DNA from: Lithobates sylvaticus
Taxonomy: Eukaryota; Chordata; Amphibia; Anura; Ranidae
DNA: 64,000 nucleotides
Direction of reading: 5' to 3'
Assembly (NCBI GenBank): GCA_028564925.1
Contig: CM053029.1
Location: 191,514,940 to 191,578,939 of the forward strand
The notes below the pieces were generated by a model, which did not search any database, was not told where the DNA came from, and was given only the letters and a program-made list of their open reading frames with translations. A program made the position numbers and the translations under genes. Each line of letters opens with the position of its first letter. Within the stretch, counting starts at the first letter, position 1. Positions 22,471-32,011 of the stretch are shown here, piece by piece.

Positions 22471-23357
22471 GCAATGTTTGGAAAATCCTCTTTCCACTTG
22501 TCACAACAACGCGTGGCACAGATCGCCATACAGGAATTAGAAAACTGTTGAGCAGTCCTGAATATGAAAGTGTAAATCACCAATTCGACATATGGCACTA
22601 TGTCAAAAGTCTAAAAAAGCATACCGGACACTGAAACCATGGATTGGTTAAATTCTAAACCATTTTTATTGGTGCAGCTGAATGTGCAAATGGGAAGAAC
22701 TTGTATTTAAAATCAGATGGGAGTCGACAATGCACCATGTCATTAATGAGCAAAGTTGCAAAATAGGAGAAGCAGAATACAAGTGTAAACATATTGAAAT
22801 AAGCATTGATGAGCAACATGTGGCATAGTTGGTAAAGAACAGCCTAGCTTATGACGCACTATCTGCAATCGTTCTTGATCCACAAATAATGAAGGACATT
22901 GCTCATCTTACATACTTTTGCCAGACTGCTGCTTTGGAGACCTTCCACAGCATGATGCTAAAATACAGACCTAAACGAATACACTATCGTTATGATTCGA
23001 TGGAGGCCAGGACTAAAATAGCAGTGTTATGCCTCAACAACAACATTATAAGAAAACCAGCAATAATAGAAAAAACATTAGAAACTGGAGAAAATATACA
23101 AATGCCACTCAAGAACCTTGAATTTCCACGCGGACGTAAAAAATGGATTGTGAGAAACGTTTATGAAAAAAATGTCTTTAGATCATGTCATAGCCATTCT
23201 AGGGGACATGATCAGTCTCACTGAAGGCACGTTTTTTTCAACATGGAGATCCAAAAACAAATTAATGCCACAAAATATTGCTTCTGAAGAAAGACTGGCA
23301 AAATGCACTGCCGTGGAGCACAGGGTTTCCACATATGAGCAAATGAACGAGTGGTGA
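22471..23357 (+). pseudogene. Kolobok-like DDE transposase, C-terminal part
   Basis: Resumes with SPEYESVNHQFDIWHYVKSL (FD.WH is the family motif), passes several stops, then KDIAHLTYFCQTAALETFHS, MMLKYRPKRIHYRYDSMEAR, TKIAVLCLNNN and FPRGRKKWIVRNVYEKNV, followed in another frame by DHVIAILGDMISLTEGTF. The TA-LE-FHS...Y-PKR...M-AR block is diagnostic of the same family as 20200-20797. A GTGAGT donor at 23354 suggests that the ancestor was spliced. Clearly dead. Confidence 0.6.
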
Positions 23358-23544
23358 GTAAAATTACATTTGAAAAAAAAATTTACTTAGAATTTATATA
23401 AAAAAAATATTATTTGGATATTCTGATTTATGTATACTCAATATTAATTTTTTTTTTCCATTTATAGATTTATAAATAAAACAAAGTCTTAGTTACAGAG
23501 AACAAAACTTACAATATTGGAATAATTGCACCAAAAAGATAAGA

Positions 23545-23862
23545 AAACGGAAAATTGTATACTTACCTTTCCGTAATTTTCCTTTCCTGTCGCATCCTCA
23601 TGGCAGCATACACTCTGAAATGCATCATGGCAGCATACACTCTGGGTTGTGACTCCGCCTCCACAACCTGATAGGACCACATAACTATAAGATGAAGATA
23701 CGGCCCCCGCCCCGGTATTCTCTGTATATATGAATCACCTTTATTTAAGAATGGGAGGGATATTGTATGCTGCCATGAGGATGCGACAGGAAAGGAAAAT
23801 TACGGAAAGGTAAGTATACAATTTTCCGTTTTCCTGTCGCATCATGGCAGCATACACTCTGG
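23545..23862. repeat. DIRS left terminal repeat and internal complementary region
   Basis: The left terminal repeat (core 23583-23722) is the reverse complement of 29090-29227. The internal complementary region at 23767-23862 reads as the complement of the left end (ATGAGGATGCGACAGGAAAG) followed directly by the complement of the right end (TCCTGTCGCATCATGG). This is the DIRS hallmark that lets the ends be rebuilt. Both carry two tandem copies of a word based on GGCAGCATACACTCTG. Confidence 0.9.
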
Positions 23863-23907
23863 GGAGTAACTCGCAGACAGGGTGGGTAATGCATCAATAG
23901 TAGTTTT

Positions 23908-25000
23908 TTATTCACAAGGAATGGCAGAGTTGGCCTGAATAACCGATCTCCCAAAATTTACAGTAGACAAACGGGCAGAATCGACTTTATAATGGGAAAT
24001 AAAAGTATTCCTGGAGGACCAGGTGGCCGCCCTGCAGATGGTTTCAGCTGAGACCCTACAATAGGCTGCCCATGAGGTTGCCACTGCCCGGGTGGAATGC
24101 GCCTTCAACCCGTCCGGGATCTGCGTAGCACTTAGCGAGTAGGCCTTCTTGATGGTTTTCACCAGCCATGAGGCGATTGTGCGGGCCGATGCTGACTGAC
24201 CTCTCCTGAAACCGTGAGGGATGATTAGGAGGTTCTCTGACTTCCTAAAGGGTTCTGAGGCTGAGAGGTATTTGATGATGTTACCTCTGACATCCAGGGG
24301 GTGCGGATCGCCCTGGTCTGTGGTGAGCGCTGGCAGGTTAATCTCCTGGTTGAAGTGAAAGGAGGACGACACTTTAGGGATGAAGCGGTCTGAGGGTTTT
24401 AGGACTACCCTGTCTGGGTGGATGACCAGATATGGATCCCTGGCCAGTAAGGCTTGCATCTCAGAGACCCTTTTAGCCGATGTTATAGCGATGAGGAATG
24501 TCACCTTTAGCGTCAGATCCCAGAGGGAGATGCCCTCTAGAGGGAAGAAGGGTTCTTTAGATAGGGCCTCCAGAACGACCGACAGGTCCCAGGTCGGGAA
24601 TGAAGGCTTCCTGGGAGGCCTCAGCTTGAGACATGCCCTCTGGAACTGAACGACAAGAGGGTCGAGGGCCCATCTAGTCCCAGTCAGGGCGGACAGGGCT
24701 GACACCTGCACCTTAAGGGTGCTGGAGCCGAGGCCTTTGTCCAGACCTGTCTGCAGAAACTCCAGAATCTGAGGGGTTGAGATGGAGGATAGATCCCACT
24801 CCTGCTGATGGGCGAAGGAGGTGAACTTATCCCAAACCCGCCGGTAGGTGGTGTTTGTGGTGGATTTTCTGGCCTGAAGTAGGGTGTCTACTACCCTAGA
24901 GGAACAGCCCCGCTCTAGGTACCTAGACCTTTCAGTCTCCAGGCCATCAGGTGCATCCTCTCTGGACTCGGGTGCAATAGATGGCCCTGGGAGAGCAGGT
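23908..25000 (-). CDS. DIRS tyrosine recombinase region
   Basis: The last 350 or so codons of a longer open frame that reaches up to 26754. Its upstream half overlaps the reverse-transcriptase frame and has no recognisable domain. The C-terminal part shows the expected order of an integrase-like core: a SAM-like N-terminal domain, then the Arg, His-x-x-Arg and Tyr boxes of a tyrosine recombinase. In DIRS elements this enzyme integrates a circular DNA form, in line with the absence of target duplications. Confidence 0.8.
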
Positions 25001-26930
25001 CGACTGACTGTGGGAGGGGGAGCGGGTCTGTTGTGCTCAACTGTAGGAGAGTGGTAAACCATGGCCTCCTGGGCCAGAAGGGAATCACGGCCACCACTAG
25101 GGCTGATGACCGCTTGAGCCTGAGCAGAAACCTCGCTATCAAAGGGGTCGGAGGGAAGATATACCCGAGGTGGAAGTCCCAGGGGTGGTGGAGACAGTCT
25201 GTCCCCTCCGCTGAGGGGAAGGGGACTCGAGACAGGAATCTCTGACACTTGGTATTGTCCGGGGTCGCTGCCAGGTCTATATCCGGGGGGCCCCAGGTTT
25301 TGGAGATCAGGGCGAAGGCCCGGGGACTCAGGGACCACTCGTTGTTGGAGAGAAATCTCCTGCTGAGGGAATCGGCCAGGAGATTCTCGGTACCTGGAAT
25401 GTAGACCGCCCTGAGGTCCAGGAGGTTCCGCTGTGCCCATTCCATAACAGGGAGAACTTCCCGCATCATGGAAGAGCTCTTGGTACCCCCCTGGCGGTTG
25501 ACATAGGCGACAGCGACCCTGTTGTCTAACCTCAGGAGGACCGGCTTGCCCCTCAGGAGAGGGCCAAAGGCCAGGAGGGCCTGGAGAGCCGCCCTCATTT
25601 CCAGCACGTTGGAAACGATGTCCCGAGCTTCGAATGGCCAGCGGCCCTGGGCCGCATGGTGTAGGTAGTGGGCCCCCCAACCCTCCAGACTGGCATCCGA
25701 GGTAACCACCTCCTGAGGGGGGGGAATAATATGCCTGAACCTGCCCAAGTTGCTCGGCCGGGTCCACCATCTCAGGGACTGTTTGACCTCTTGTGAAATG
25801 TGGATGGGTTGCGACATGGCCGAGCCGTTCCACTGGTGTAGAAACGAAATCTGAAGAGGCCTCGCGTTCCAGTGCGCCCATTGTACCATCGGAATGGTGG
25901 CCGATAGGGAGCCCAGCAGGCTGAGGCACGCTCTGGCCGGCAGGGAAGTGGCTAGGATGGCTCTCCTGATTTTCTGGGTCAGAGGGGGGATCTTCTCTGG
26001 GGGCAGCTCTATCGTATTTGACCGAGTATCCAATACGGCCCCCAGAAAGACCATTCTCTGCGAGGGCTGAGGGTTGCTTTTCCCCCAATTTATGAGCCAC
26101 CCCAGACTCTGAAGGGTGGAAATTAGAATTTCCCGGTGTTGAATAAGGGATTCTCTGGTGCCTGAGAGTAGGAGAATGTCGTCCAGATAGTGGTGGACCC
26201 TCAAACCCCTTTCTCTCAGGGCCGCCACTACCGGGAGGAGGATCTTTGTAAAGGTCCTGGGGGCCGTAGAGATTCCGAACGGCAGGCACTGGAACTGGAA
26301 GTGCCGCTGGTCTATAGAGAACCGAAGGAATCTTCGGAACAAGATATGGATTGGGACGTGCAGGTATGCGTCCTGAAGGTCCACGGACAACATCCAATCC
26401 CCCAGGTTTACGGCCTGAAGGATGGATTGTAGACTTTCCATCTTGAAAGATTCCACCCGGATGGATCGGTTGAGCCTTTTCAGGTCTAGGACGGGGCGCA
26501 GATCCCCTGACTTTTTCCTGACCAGGAAGAGGGGGGAGTAAAACCCCCTGCCTCTTTGAGAACCGGGCACCTCCACTATAGCCTCCTTCCGGAGCAATTC
26601 CTGGACGTAGTCCAGCAGCAACGCCCTTTTGTGATGTGAGGATGGAAGCTTGGTTGGACAGAAGTGGTCGCCCGGGGGTCGGCCCCGGAAGGACCACCTG
26701 TGCCCGAAACGGACGGTAGCCACCGTCCACGGGTCTCTGATGGTACCCGCCCAAGCCAGCTGGAATTTTGAGAGCCTGGCTCCCACTACTGCTGGCTGGG
26801 CGGACGTACCTTCAAAAAGACTTCTGGTCATTAGACGCAGAGGTCTTAGGTTTTTGAAATTTGGAGAAGGTAGTCTGGGGATTCCTCCAGTTCCTCCGGT
26901 ACTCCTTGCCTGGTCTGTAGGCCCTAGCAT
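24915..26930 (-). CDS. DIRS reverse transcriptase / RNase H / methylase-like frame, 671 aa
   Basis: The reverse transcriptase covers roughly residues 130-290 with the YLDD motif near 26185. RNase H follows at about 430-540, and a C-terminal domain around WGPPDIDLAATPDNTKCQRF resembles the DIRS methylase-like domain. Overlaps the gag-like frame upstream and the recombinase frame downstream. Confidence 0.85.
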   Translation of the reverse strand: MLGPTDQARSTGGTGGIPRLPSPNFKNLRPLRLMTRSLFEGTSAQPAVVGARLSKFQLAWAGTIRDPWTVATVRFGHRWSFRGRPPGDHFCPTKLPSSHHKRALLLDYVQELLRKEAIVEVPGSQRGRGFYSPLFLVRKKSGDLRPVLDLKRLNRSIRVESFKMESLQSILQAVNLGDWMLSVDLQDAYLHVPIHILFRRFLRFSIDQRHFQFQCLPFGISTAPRTFTKILLPVVAALRERGLRVHHYLDDILLLSGTRESLIQHREILISTLQSLGWLINWGKSNPQPSQRMVFLGAVLDTRSNTIELPPEKIPPLTQKIRRAILATSLPARACLSLLGSLSATIPMVQWAHWNARPLQISFLHQWNGSAMSQPIHISQEVKQSLRWWTRPSNLGRFRHIIPPPQEVVTSDASLEGWGAHYLHHAAQGRWPFEARDIVSNVLEMRAALQALLAFGPLLRGKPVLLRLDNRVAVAYVNRQGGTKSSSMMREVLPVMEWAQRNLLDLRAVYIPGTENLLADSLSRRFLSNNEWSLSPRAFALISKTWGPPDIDLAATPDNTKCQRFLSRVPFPSAEGTDCLHHPWDFHLGYIFPPTPLIARFLLRLKRSSALVVAVIPFWPRRPWFTTLLQLSTTDPLPLPQSVDLLSQGHLLHPSPERMHLMAWRLKGLGT

Positions 26931-28212
26931 CCCTGTACCTATCCGGCAGGTTGCGTCTGGAAGGAGGCGGCCTCTGCTGCCTGGGTTTCCTATCCGAGGG
27001 GATGAGCCCGGATTTTCCGCCGGTCACTTTAGAGATAGCTGAGTCCAGCTTTGCTCCAAAGAGGTTCTCACCATCGAAGGGGATGCGGCACCAATTAGAT
27101 TTGGAGGCCTGGTCCGCTGTCCAGGGTTTGAGCCAGAGCGCCCGCCTGGCCATAACCGAGGCCAGCATGGCCCTAGAGGATGATCTTATGGCATCCACTG
27201 AGGCCTCTGCCACGAAATCCCCAGCGAGGCTGAGTTCCTGCAGGGCCCTGACTATCCTGTCTTGGTCTGCACCCTCCGTAATGAGCTTCTCCGTGGAGGC
27301 TGACCAGCTGGAGATAGCCTTGCCAACGGCGGCCAGTGCTATGGCTGGCCTGCAAGCGCCTCCTGCTGCTGTATAGGCCCTCTTTAGGTCCGTGTCAATT
27401 TTCCTGTCCAGGACGTCCCTGAAAGTTACTGCATCCTCGATAGGGAGCGTTACGTGCCTCGCCAGGCGCATGAGAGAAGCGTCCACTACTGGCGGTGTAA
27501 CCAGGGGCTTAGCCTGGGATTCTTTGAGCGGATAGAGTTTGGTGAGCCTGTTATTAAGGCTCAGTTTCTTGTCTGGCTTCTGCCACTCCTCCCTGATCAG
27601 GTCATCCAATTCCTCAATGAATGGGAATGCCTCTGGGTCCCTCTTGAGGTTAGGGAAGTATTTCTTCTGCTTCTGGGGGGCCTCCTGGGGTTCCTCCCAG
27701 TTAATCGCCTCCTTGACCGACTTCACGAATGGATCGATCAGGGAGAAGTCAAACCCTGCGGCCGCCACCAGCTCCTCATCCTCAGACTGGGAGTCTGGTT
27801 CTCTGGATGTACTGGGGGGGGGGGAGGTACCCCTAATGGACATCTCCATGTCTGGAGTGGGCTGTGGAGCTGCAGTCGCAAGCTCTCTTGGCTCCTGCTC
27901 CCTTTCCTTAGTGGCCTCCTCGAGGCACCTGCGACAGGCCAGCTTGTCCGGAAGGGCGATGGCTCCGCATATCCAGCAGGCGTTGGCCGTTGGTCGGGGA
28001 GGGGGGGCTGGTGAGTAGCGTCTGTGCGATGACCTCCTTCGGTGGTAGCGGCTATGGGAGCGGGACCTGGAGCGACTCCTGCGGCTTCTCCTGCGGCCTG
28101 AGCGGCTCCTCCTCCTGCTGCGGCTTGAGTGGCTCCTCCTGTGCCCCGAGCGGCTCCTTCCGCGAGATGCCTCCCTGCGTCCGGACTTTGAAGACCTGGC
28201 GGGGCTAACCAT
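26812..28212 (-). CDS. DIRS gag-like protein, 466 aa
   Basis: N-terminal Arg/Ser repeats (residues about 1-65), then a CWICG...CRRCLEE double Cys pair (about 77-98), an acidic Ser/Pro linker and a helical core. It is the first frame of the DIRS element in the minus direction and overlaps the reverse-transcriptase frame by about 120 nt. The position and RS-rich, two-CxxC composition fit the first ORF of vertebrate DIRS elements. The capsid role is inferred. Confidence 0.7.
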   Translation of the reverse strand: MVSPARSSKSGRREASRGRSRSGHRRSHSSRSRRRSRSGRRRSRRSRSRSRSHSRYHRRRSSHRRYSPAPPPRPTANACWICGAIALPDKLACRRCLEEATKEREQEPRELATAAPQPTPDMEMSIRGTSPPPSTSREPDSQSEDEELVAAAGFDFSLIDPFVKSVKEAINWEEPQEAPQKQKKYFPNLKRDPEAFPFIEELDDLIREEWQKPDKKLSLNNRLTKLYPLKESQAKPLVTPPVVDASLMRLARHVTLPIEDAVTFRDVLDRKIDTDLKRAYTAAGGACRPAIALAAVGKAISSWSASTEKLITEGADQDRIVRALQELSLAGDFVAEASVDAIRSSSRAMLASVMARRALWLKPWTADQASKSNWCRIPFDGENLFGAKLDSAISKVTGGKSGLIPSDRKPRQQRPPPSRRNLPDRYRDARAYRPGKEYRRNWRNPQTTFSKFQKPKTSASNDQKSF

Positions 28213-29089
28213 TTAGGCAGCATTAGCGGGTCCTGCACTCTTTTTTTCGTCTTCTTACTTACCCAATCCTTCCCTCTTACCTATCACGATGGTGGTGATC
28301 TGCTGGGGCAGTGGCCTCCATAGGGATAGTAAAGGCAGCCTAGTAGAAAGGAATAGGCATTTAGAGGGGAAGGAAGGTAAGGGGGGAAATGGAGCAAGAA
28401 GCAGATGCAGAAATGCACAAATAGAAACAAAACAAAATAGGCACTTACCTATTGGGGAGTGTGCTGAGATAGTCCTGGAATCTGTTGCAGGTGGTTTTCT
28501 GCTGAAAAACATCCAGGGAAAGGAAAGGGAATCTTTCCTCTTTTGAATTTGGCGCCGGGAGCGCCGTGACGCTTCGCGCATGCGCAGTAGCGCCGCGCGG
28601 CCGTCGGCGCCATCTTGGATACTGGCAATAGCCTCAGTTCCCTACACAGGACGCCCGTAGAGCCGCAGTGCGCATGCGCGGGGGCGCCGGAACGCTGAGC
28701 GCTGCTGGGGGGAACAGAGGACACACAGGAGGGACTACAAGGCCCAGCAGGGGCCGGAAGGCAAAGTGACATCAAAGGAGGAAGACCACTGCAAGGTACA
28801 AAGCCTATTTAAGGCTTTTAAATGTAAAGAGGGATCACATACCTTTAAGCCTGTTTAAGGCTTGCTTCCCAAGGCAGCGGTGGCAGTGCTTTTAAACCTG
28901 TTTAAGGCTTATTACAGCAGGCAGGTGCAGTAGTAGTACCCCTGAGATCACCAGAGTGGGGTTCCTTCCATTTAGCTTCGTTTAGAGGCTGTACAGGCAA
29001 GGACTTCCAAACCAGGAGAGGCTAGAACCTGGCTGGGGCGATAGCGGTAAGAGGGTGAAGCGTGCGGTCCCAACAGGTGAGGAAAAATT
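28213..29089 (-). promoter_or_regulatory. DIRS 5' leader region
   Basis: Non-coding leader between the 5' terminal repeat and the gag-like start. It contains three tandem-like TTTAAGGCTT words (28811-28910) and a GC-rich block with CGCATGCGC words at 28576-28680, plausible promoter elements. Confidence 0.45.
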
Positions 29090-29227
29090 AGAGAATACCG
29101 GGGCGGGGGCCGTATCTTCATCTTATAGTTATGTGGTCCTATCAGGTTGTGGAGGCGGAGTCACAACCCAGAGTGTATGCTGCCATGATGCATTTCAGAG
29201 TGTATGCTGCCATGATGCGACAGGAAA
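29090..29227. repeat. DIRS right inverted terminal repeat
   Basis: Reverse complement of 23583-23722, differing by a 3-nt length change and few if any other positions. In the element's own direction this is its 5' end. Confidence 0.9.
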
Positions 29228-29321
29228 CTATTTTATTAAAGAAAACACTAGTGTGTCAAGGTAAGACAATTATATAGATTCAACATTGCTATAAATTTAG
29301 TACCTACATAATCGCTCTCTG

Positions 29322-29323
<2 letters not shown>

Positions 29324-29389
<66 letters not shown>

Positions 29390-29412
29390 TATATATATAT
29401 ATATATATAAAT
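29324..29412. repeat. (AT)n microsatellite
   Basis: About 85 bp of alternating AT with one AAAA interruption. Confidence 0.95.
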
Positions 29413-29649
29413 TACGCACACAAATTCAGTTGTCTATGTCTTTATATTTATCCTCTTCCAAAAAAAGAAATCATTTTTTATCTAATTACGAATTAAAAAT
29501 AATACATTTTTATTTTTAACTAGGATATCCATGTCTGGTTTATGGTATTTAACAGCCTAATGTAAGTATACAATCAAACATGTAAAGATGTATAAATATT
29601 CTCATTCTGTTTCCTTTTTTTATTTTGTTTTTTTTTACATAACACTTCA

Positions 29650-29806
29650 TAGTCATTAGAATACATGAATCCGACATATGAAGCATTGGAATCCAGAAAA
29701 CATTTCCTACTGCATTAACAGCACAAGATGGGACGACTCTTTGGTTTCCGTTTCCCAAATAGCCATATATCCATGCAGTATTCTATAAGCTGTCTTCCGA
29801 AATCGT
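29650..29806 (-). pseudogene. P2X7-ballast-like exon remnant (C-terminal)
   Basis: After an AG acceptor at 29807-29808 the minus strand gives RFRKTAYRILHGYMAIW in one frame, then GNGNQRVVPSCAVNAV and, after another shift, a segment ending YVGF. Human P2X7 ends with RLRHCAYR..., ILPSCCRWRIRKEF and YSGF, so the AYR, VPSC, and Y-GF landmarks align in order. Stand-alone proteins with this zinc-coordinating ballast domain are known in vertebrates. It is frameshifted. The upstream exon lies at 30411-30538. Confidence 0.5.
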
Positions 29807-29890
29807 CTAAAAATAAATGAGAAAAAAAAAATTATTACAGTTACATAAAAAAAAAAAAAATATCACTATATAATGGATCTTTTACTTTTG

Positions 29891-30290
29891 TTAAAGCGGA
29901 GGTCTGCCCACCATTTTTAAAAATTTAAAAGCCAGCAGCTACACATACTGCAGCTGTTGACTTTTAATATTAAGACACTTACCTGCCCTGGAGTCTAGCA
30001 ATGTCGTCACCCCAGTTGATGTTTACATCAGCTGTCGGATGCTGACAGTGCAGCATTACGGCACTCTCCTACTGGCCCAGCAGCGGGGGAAGGTGGAGGG
30101 ACCTTAGCTGCTGACGTAATGTCCTGTGGCCCAGACTCCCGGAAGTGGGGAAAGGATACATGTTAAAGACAGGTATCCAATCCCACATCCCCCCCCGAAA
30201 GGTGCCAAATGAGGCACCTAAGGGGTTGGGGGGGGGGGGGGATGGGTGGTGGAGGAGACAAATGAGTGGTAGTACCACTTTTTATATTTA
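29891..30290 (-). mobile_element. TTAA MITE, 'AGTCAGCAGC' family, copy 3 (inverted)
   Basis: TTAA at 29891-29894 and AAAAGCCAGCAGCTACACAT, then GCAGCTGTTGACTTTTAA and ACACTTACCTGCCC, the reverse of the block in copies 1 and 2. The other end near 30290 is not defined. Confidence 0.55.
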
Positions 30291-30410
30291 CATTTACATT
30301 AAACATGAAATAGATTATCAATAATATTTTGGATGTTTAATCTATATCTGTTGTTGTCAGGATCGACAGTGGGTGGACCCTCAAGATGCAGGGAGATGGT
30401 ATGGACTCAT

Positions 30411-30538
30411 ACATTTTGTTCATTCACACTATAAGTTTGGAAACTTTCCAACTGTGTAATGCACTCAACACCCTCTGGTATGCTTCCGGCTACCTCATTG
30501 ATTTCCTGGCAGCACAAAGATTCAACAGAAGTCGCCAT
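30411..30538 (-). pseudogene. P2X7-ballast-like exon remnant (Cys-rich N-terminal part)
   Basis: Minus-strand reading from an ATG at 30538: MATSVESLCCQEINEVAGSI, then PEGVECITQLESFQTYSV and a stop. The LCC...CIT spacing resembles LEELCCRKKPGACIT of the P2X7 ballast domain. It is collinear with the exon at 29650-29806 and separated from it by a MITE. No membrane-channel part of P2X7 is seen, so this is the domain alone. Any link to the converging Kolobok-like transposase is inferred from proximity. Confidence 0.5.
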
Positions 30539-30589
30539 TGGAATGCATTATCCAAAATATTGCAGAATCTGTGGGTATTTACGCCACTT

Positions 30590-30903
30590 ACAGTCTCCCC
30601 CCCCCCCCTGTCTGCTGGGAAACACACGGATCCCAGAGACAGCAGAGACCATCCGTATTGTGCAGCACGACTTGCGCATGCGCAGTAGGGAACCGAAAAG
30701 TGAAGCAGCAAGGCTCCACTTCCTGATACCAATACAGAAGATGGCGGTGGCAGCACCCGAGAGCCGAGCAACAGATCGGCTTTGGGTGCCGACATTGTGG
30801 GCACGCTGGATGGGTAAGTGTCCATATTTTAAAAGTCAGCAGCTTCAGTATTTGTAGCTGCTGACTTAAAAAAGAAAAAAAAATGGCAAAACTCCCGCTT
30901 TAA
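30590..30903 (+). mobile_element. TTAA MITE, 'AGTCAGCAGC' family, copy 4
   Basis: Right end CTCCCGCTTTAA (TTAA 30900-30903) preceded by GGATGGGTAAGTGTCC and the AAAAGTCAGCAGCTTCAGTA / TTTGTAGCTGCTGACTTAAA hairpin. Contains GCGCATGCGCAGTAGGGAAC. The left end is not resolved. Confidence 0.5.
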
Positions 30904-31494
30904 TATTGTTTGTTGTTTGCCAAAAAATTAAATTTTTTTGATTTATCACAGTTACACATAGATTGCTTGTTATTTTTTATAATTTAAATAAAAAATAAGT
31001 TTAATAGTAAATCACCATGGTTAATTTTTTATTTCATTTTATAATTAAACACGGTATACTTCATGGTACATCAAGCTATTTCTAATAATGCTTACTCTCT
31101 CCTCCCACGTAGAGGTGCTAAAACTGCTGACAGAGGGGGTTTGAGGCAGTATTGGATCATCCTTTAAAAAAAAAAAAAATTATTTACATTAAGATCATTT
31201 CTACCTTTCAAGAACATTGGCAATTTTAAAAGTCATTATAGACACACACACACGTTTAGTGAATGCACGTTTTTTTTTATACTGTTTTTATTATTCTTCA
31301 TCACATAAAGGATACATTTACAAACGTATTACATAAACAATTCCTTATACAATTGTCGGATCATCAACAACTTATGACATTTACTCATATAAAATATATT
31401 TTCTCCTCTATATTTCCATCTATACTTCAAGAAGTGATTCTATGATATCAATTTCGTAATGAAGAAAGATTTTGTATTTTACTACACTAAACTT
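30904..31494. other. AT-rich spacer, possible small minus-strand exon
   Basis: No clear gene. On the minus strand about 31163-31092 reads DDPILPQTPSVSSFSTSTWE between an AG and a GTAAGC, which could be a linker exon of the ballast-like gene. Evidence is thin. Confidence 0.3.
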
Positions 31495-32011
31495 TAAAGC
31501 CCCATACACACGCTCGGACAATCCGCGGACCAGGTCAGTCGGACTTTGTCCGACGTACTTTGTCCGATGTTGGCGTTGCGTACACACGGTCGGACTACGT
31601 TGTCGGAATATCCGGTCCGGAAGAACGTCGTGACGTAAGTCGTCGTCCACGAGATTACAAAAGGGAAGTTCAGCACCACGTCAGGCACCCGTTGGGCTCC
31701 TTCTGCTGATCCCGTGTTTATCGAGAGTTAGTGGAAGTTTGGTGACTTAAGATTCGCGCTTCTCATTTTTCTGACTCAGATCGTTACTGCTCTTCAGTTT
31801 GTGCTTGTCGTGCGTATCTGTTTATTAGTGCGTGTAGTCAGTTCGCATTTGTTGGTCATTGCGGCCTATATCTTGATATAGGACGCTTTGATTTGCACTG
31901 CTTATTGTCTGCTCGTTGCTGGTATTCACTTCGTTCTTTCAGGCCTTGCTGTTTATCGGTGCTTTCTGTTTGTCCGTTCTGACCAGCCGACCTTTTGTGA
32001 CCTTCTGAGCG

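Larger units (their letters stand above)
23545..29227 (-). mobile_element. DIRS-type tyrosine-recombinase retroelement, looks whole
   Basis: Fossil of the DIRS group, 5.7 kb. Parts: inverted terminal repeats at both ends, an internal complementary region at 23767-23862 that repeats the two ends back to back, a gag-like frame, a frame with reverse transcriptase, RNase H and a methylase-like domain, and a frame with a tyrosine recombinase. All three frames are open over their domains, so I see no obvious break. No target duplication, as expected for this group. The terminal repeats are nearly identical, which suggests a recent insertion. It lies in the decayed Kolobok-like locus. Confidence 0.85.

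Noticed and set aside
25000-26754. Upstream half of the long frame that ends in the DIRS recombinase
   Set aside because: It overlaps the reverse-transcriptase frame and is Pro/Gly-rich without any domain; likely an accidental open overlap.
26951-28014. Plus-strand frames of 130-190 codons across the DIRS gag-like region
   Set aside because: Shadows of the minus-strand DIRS frames; composition follows the opposite strand.
29650-30538. A real P2X7 receptor gene
   Set aside because: Only the C-terminal ballast-like domain is seen, with frame breaks; no channel or transmembrane part is nearby.
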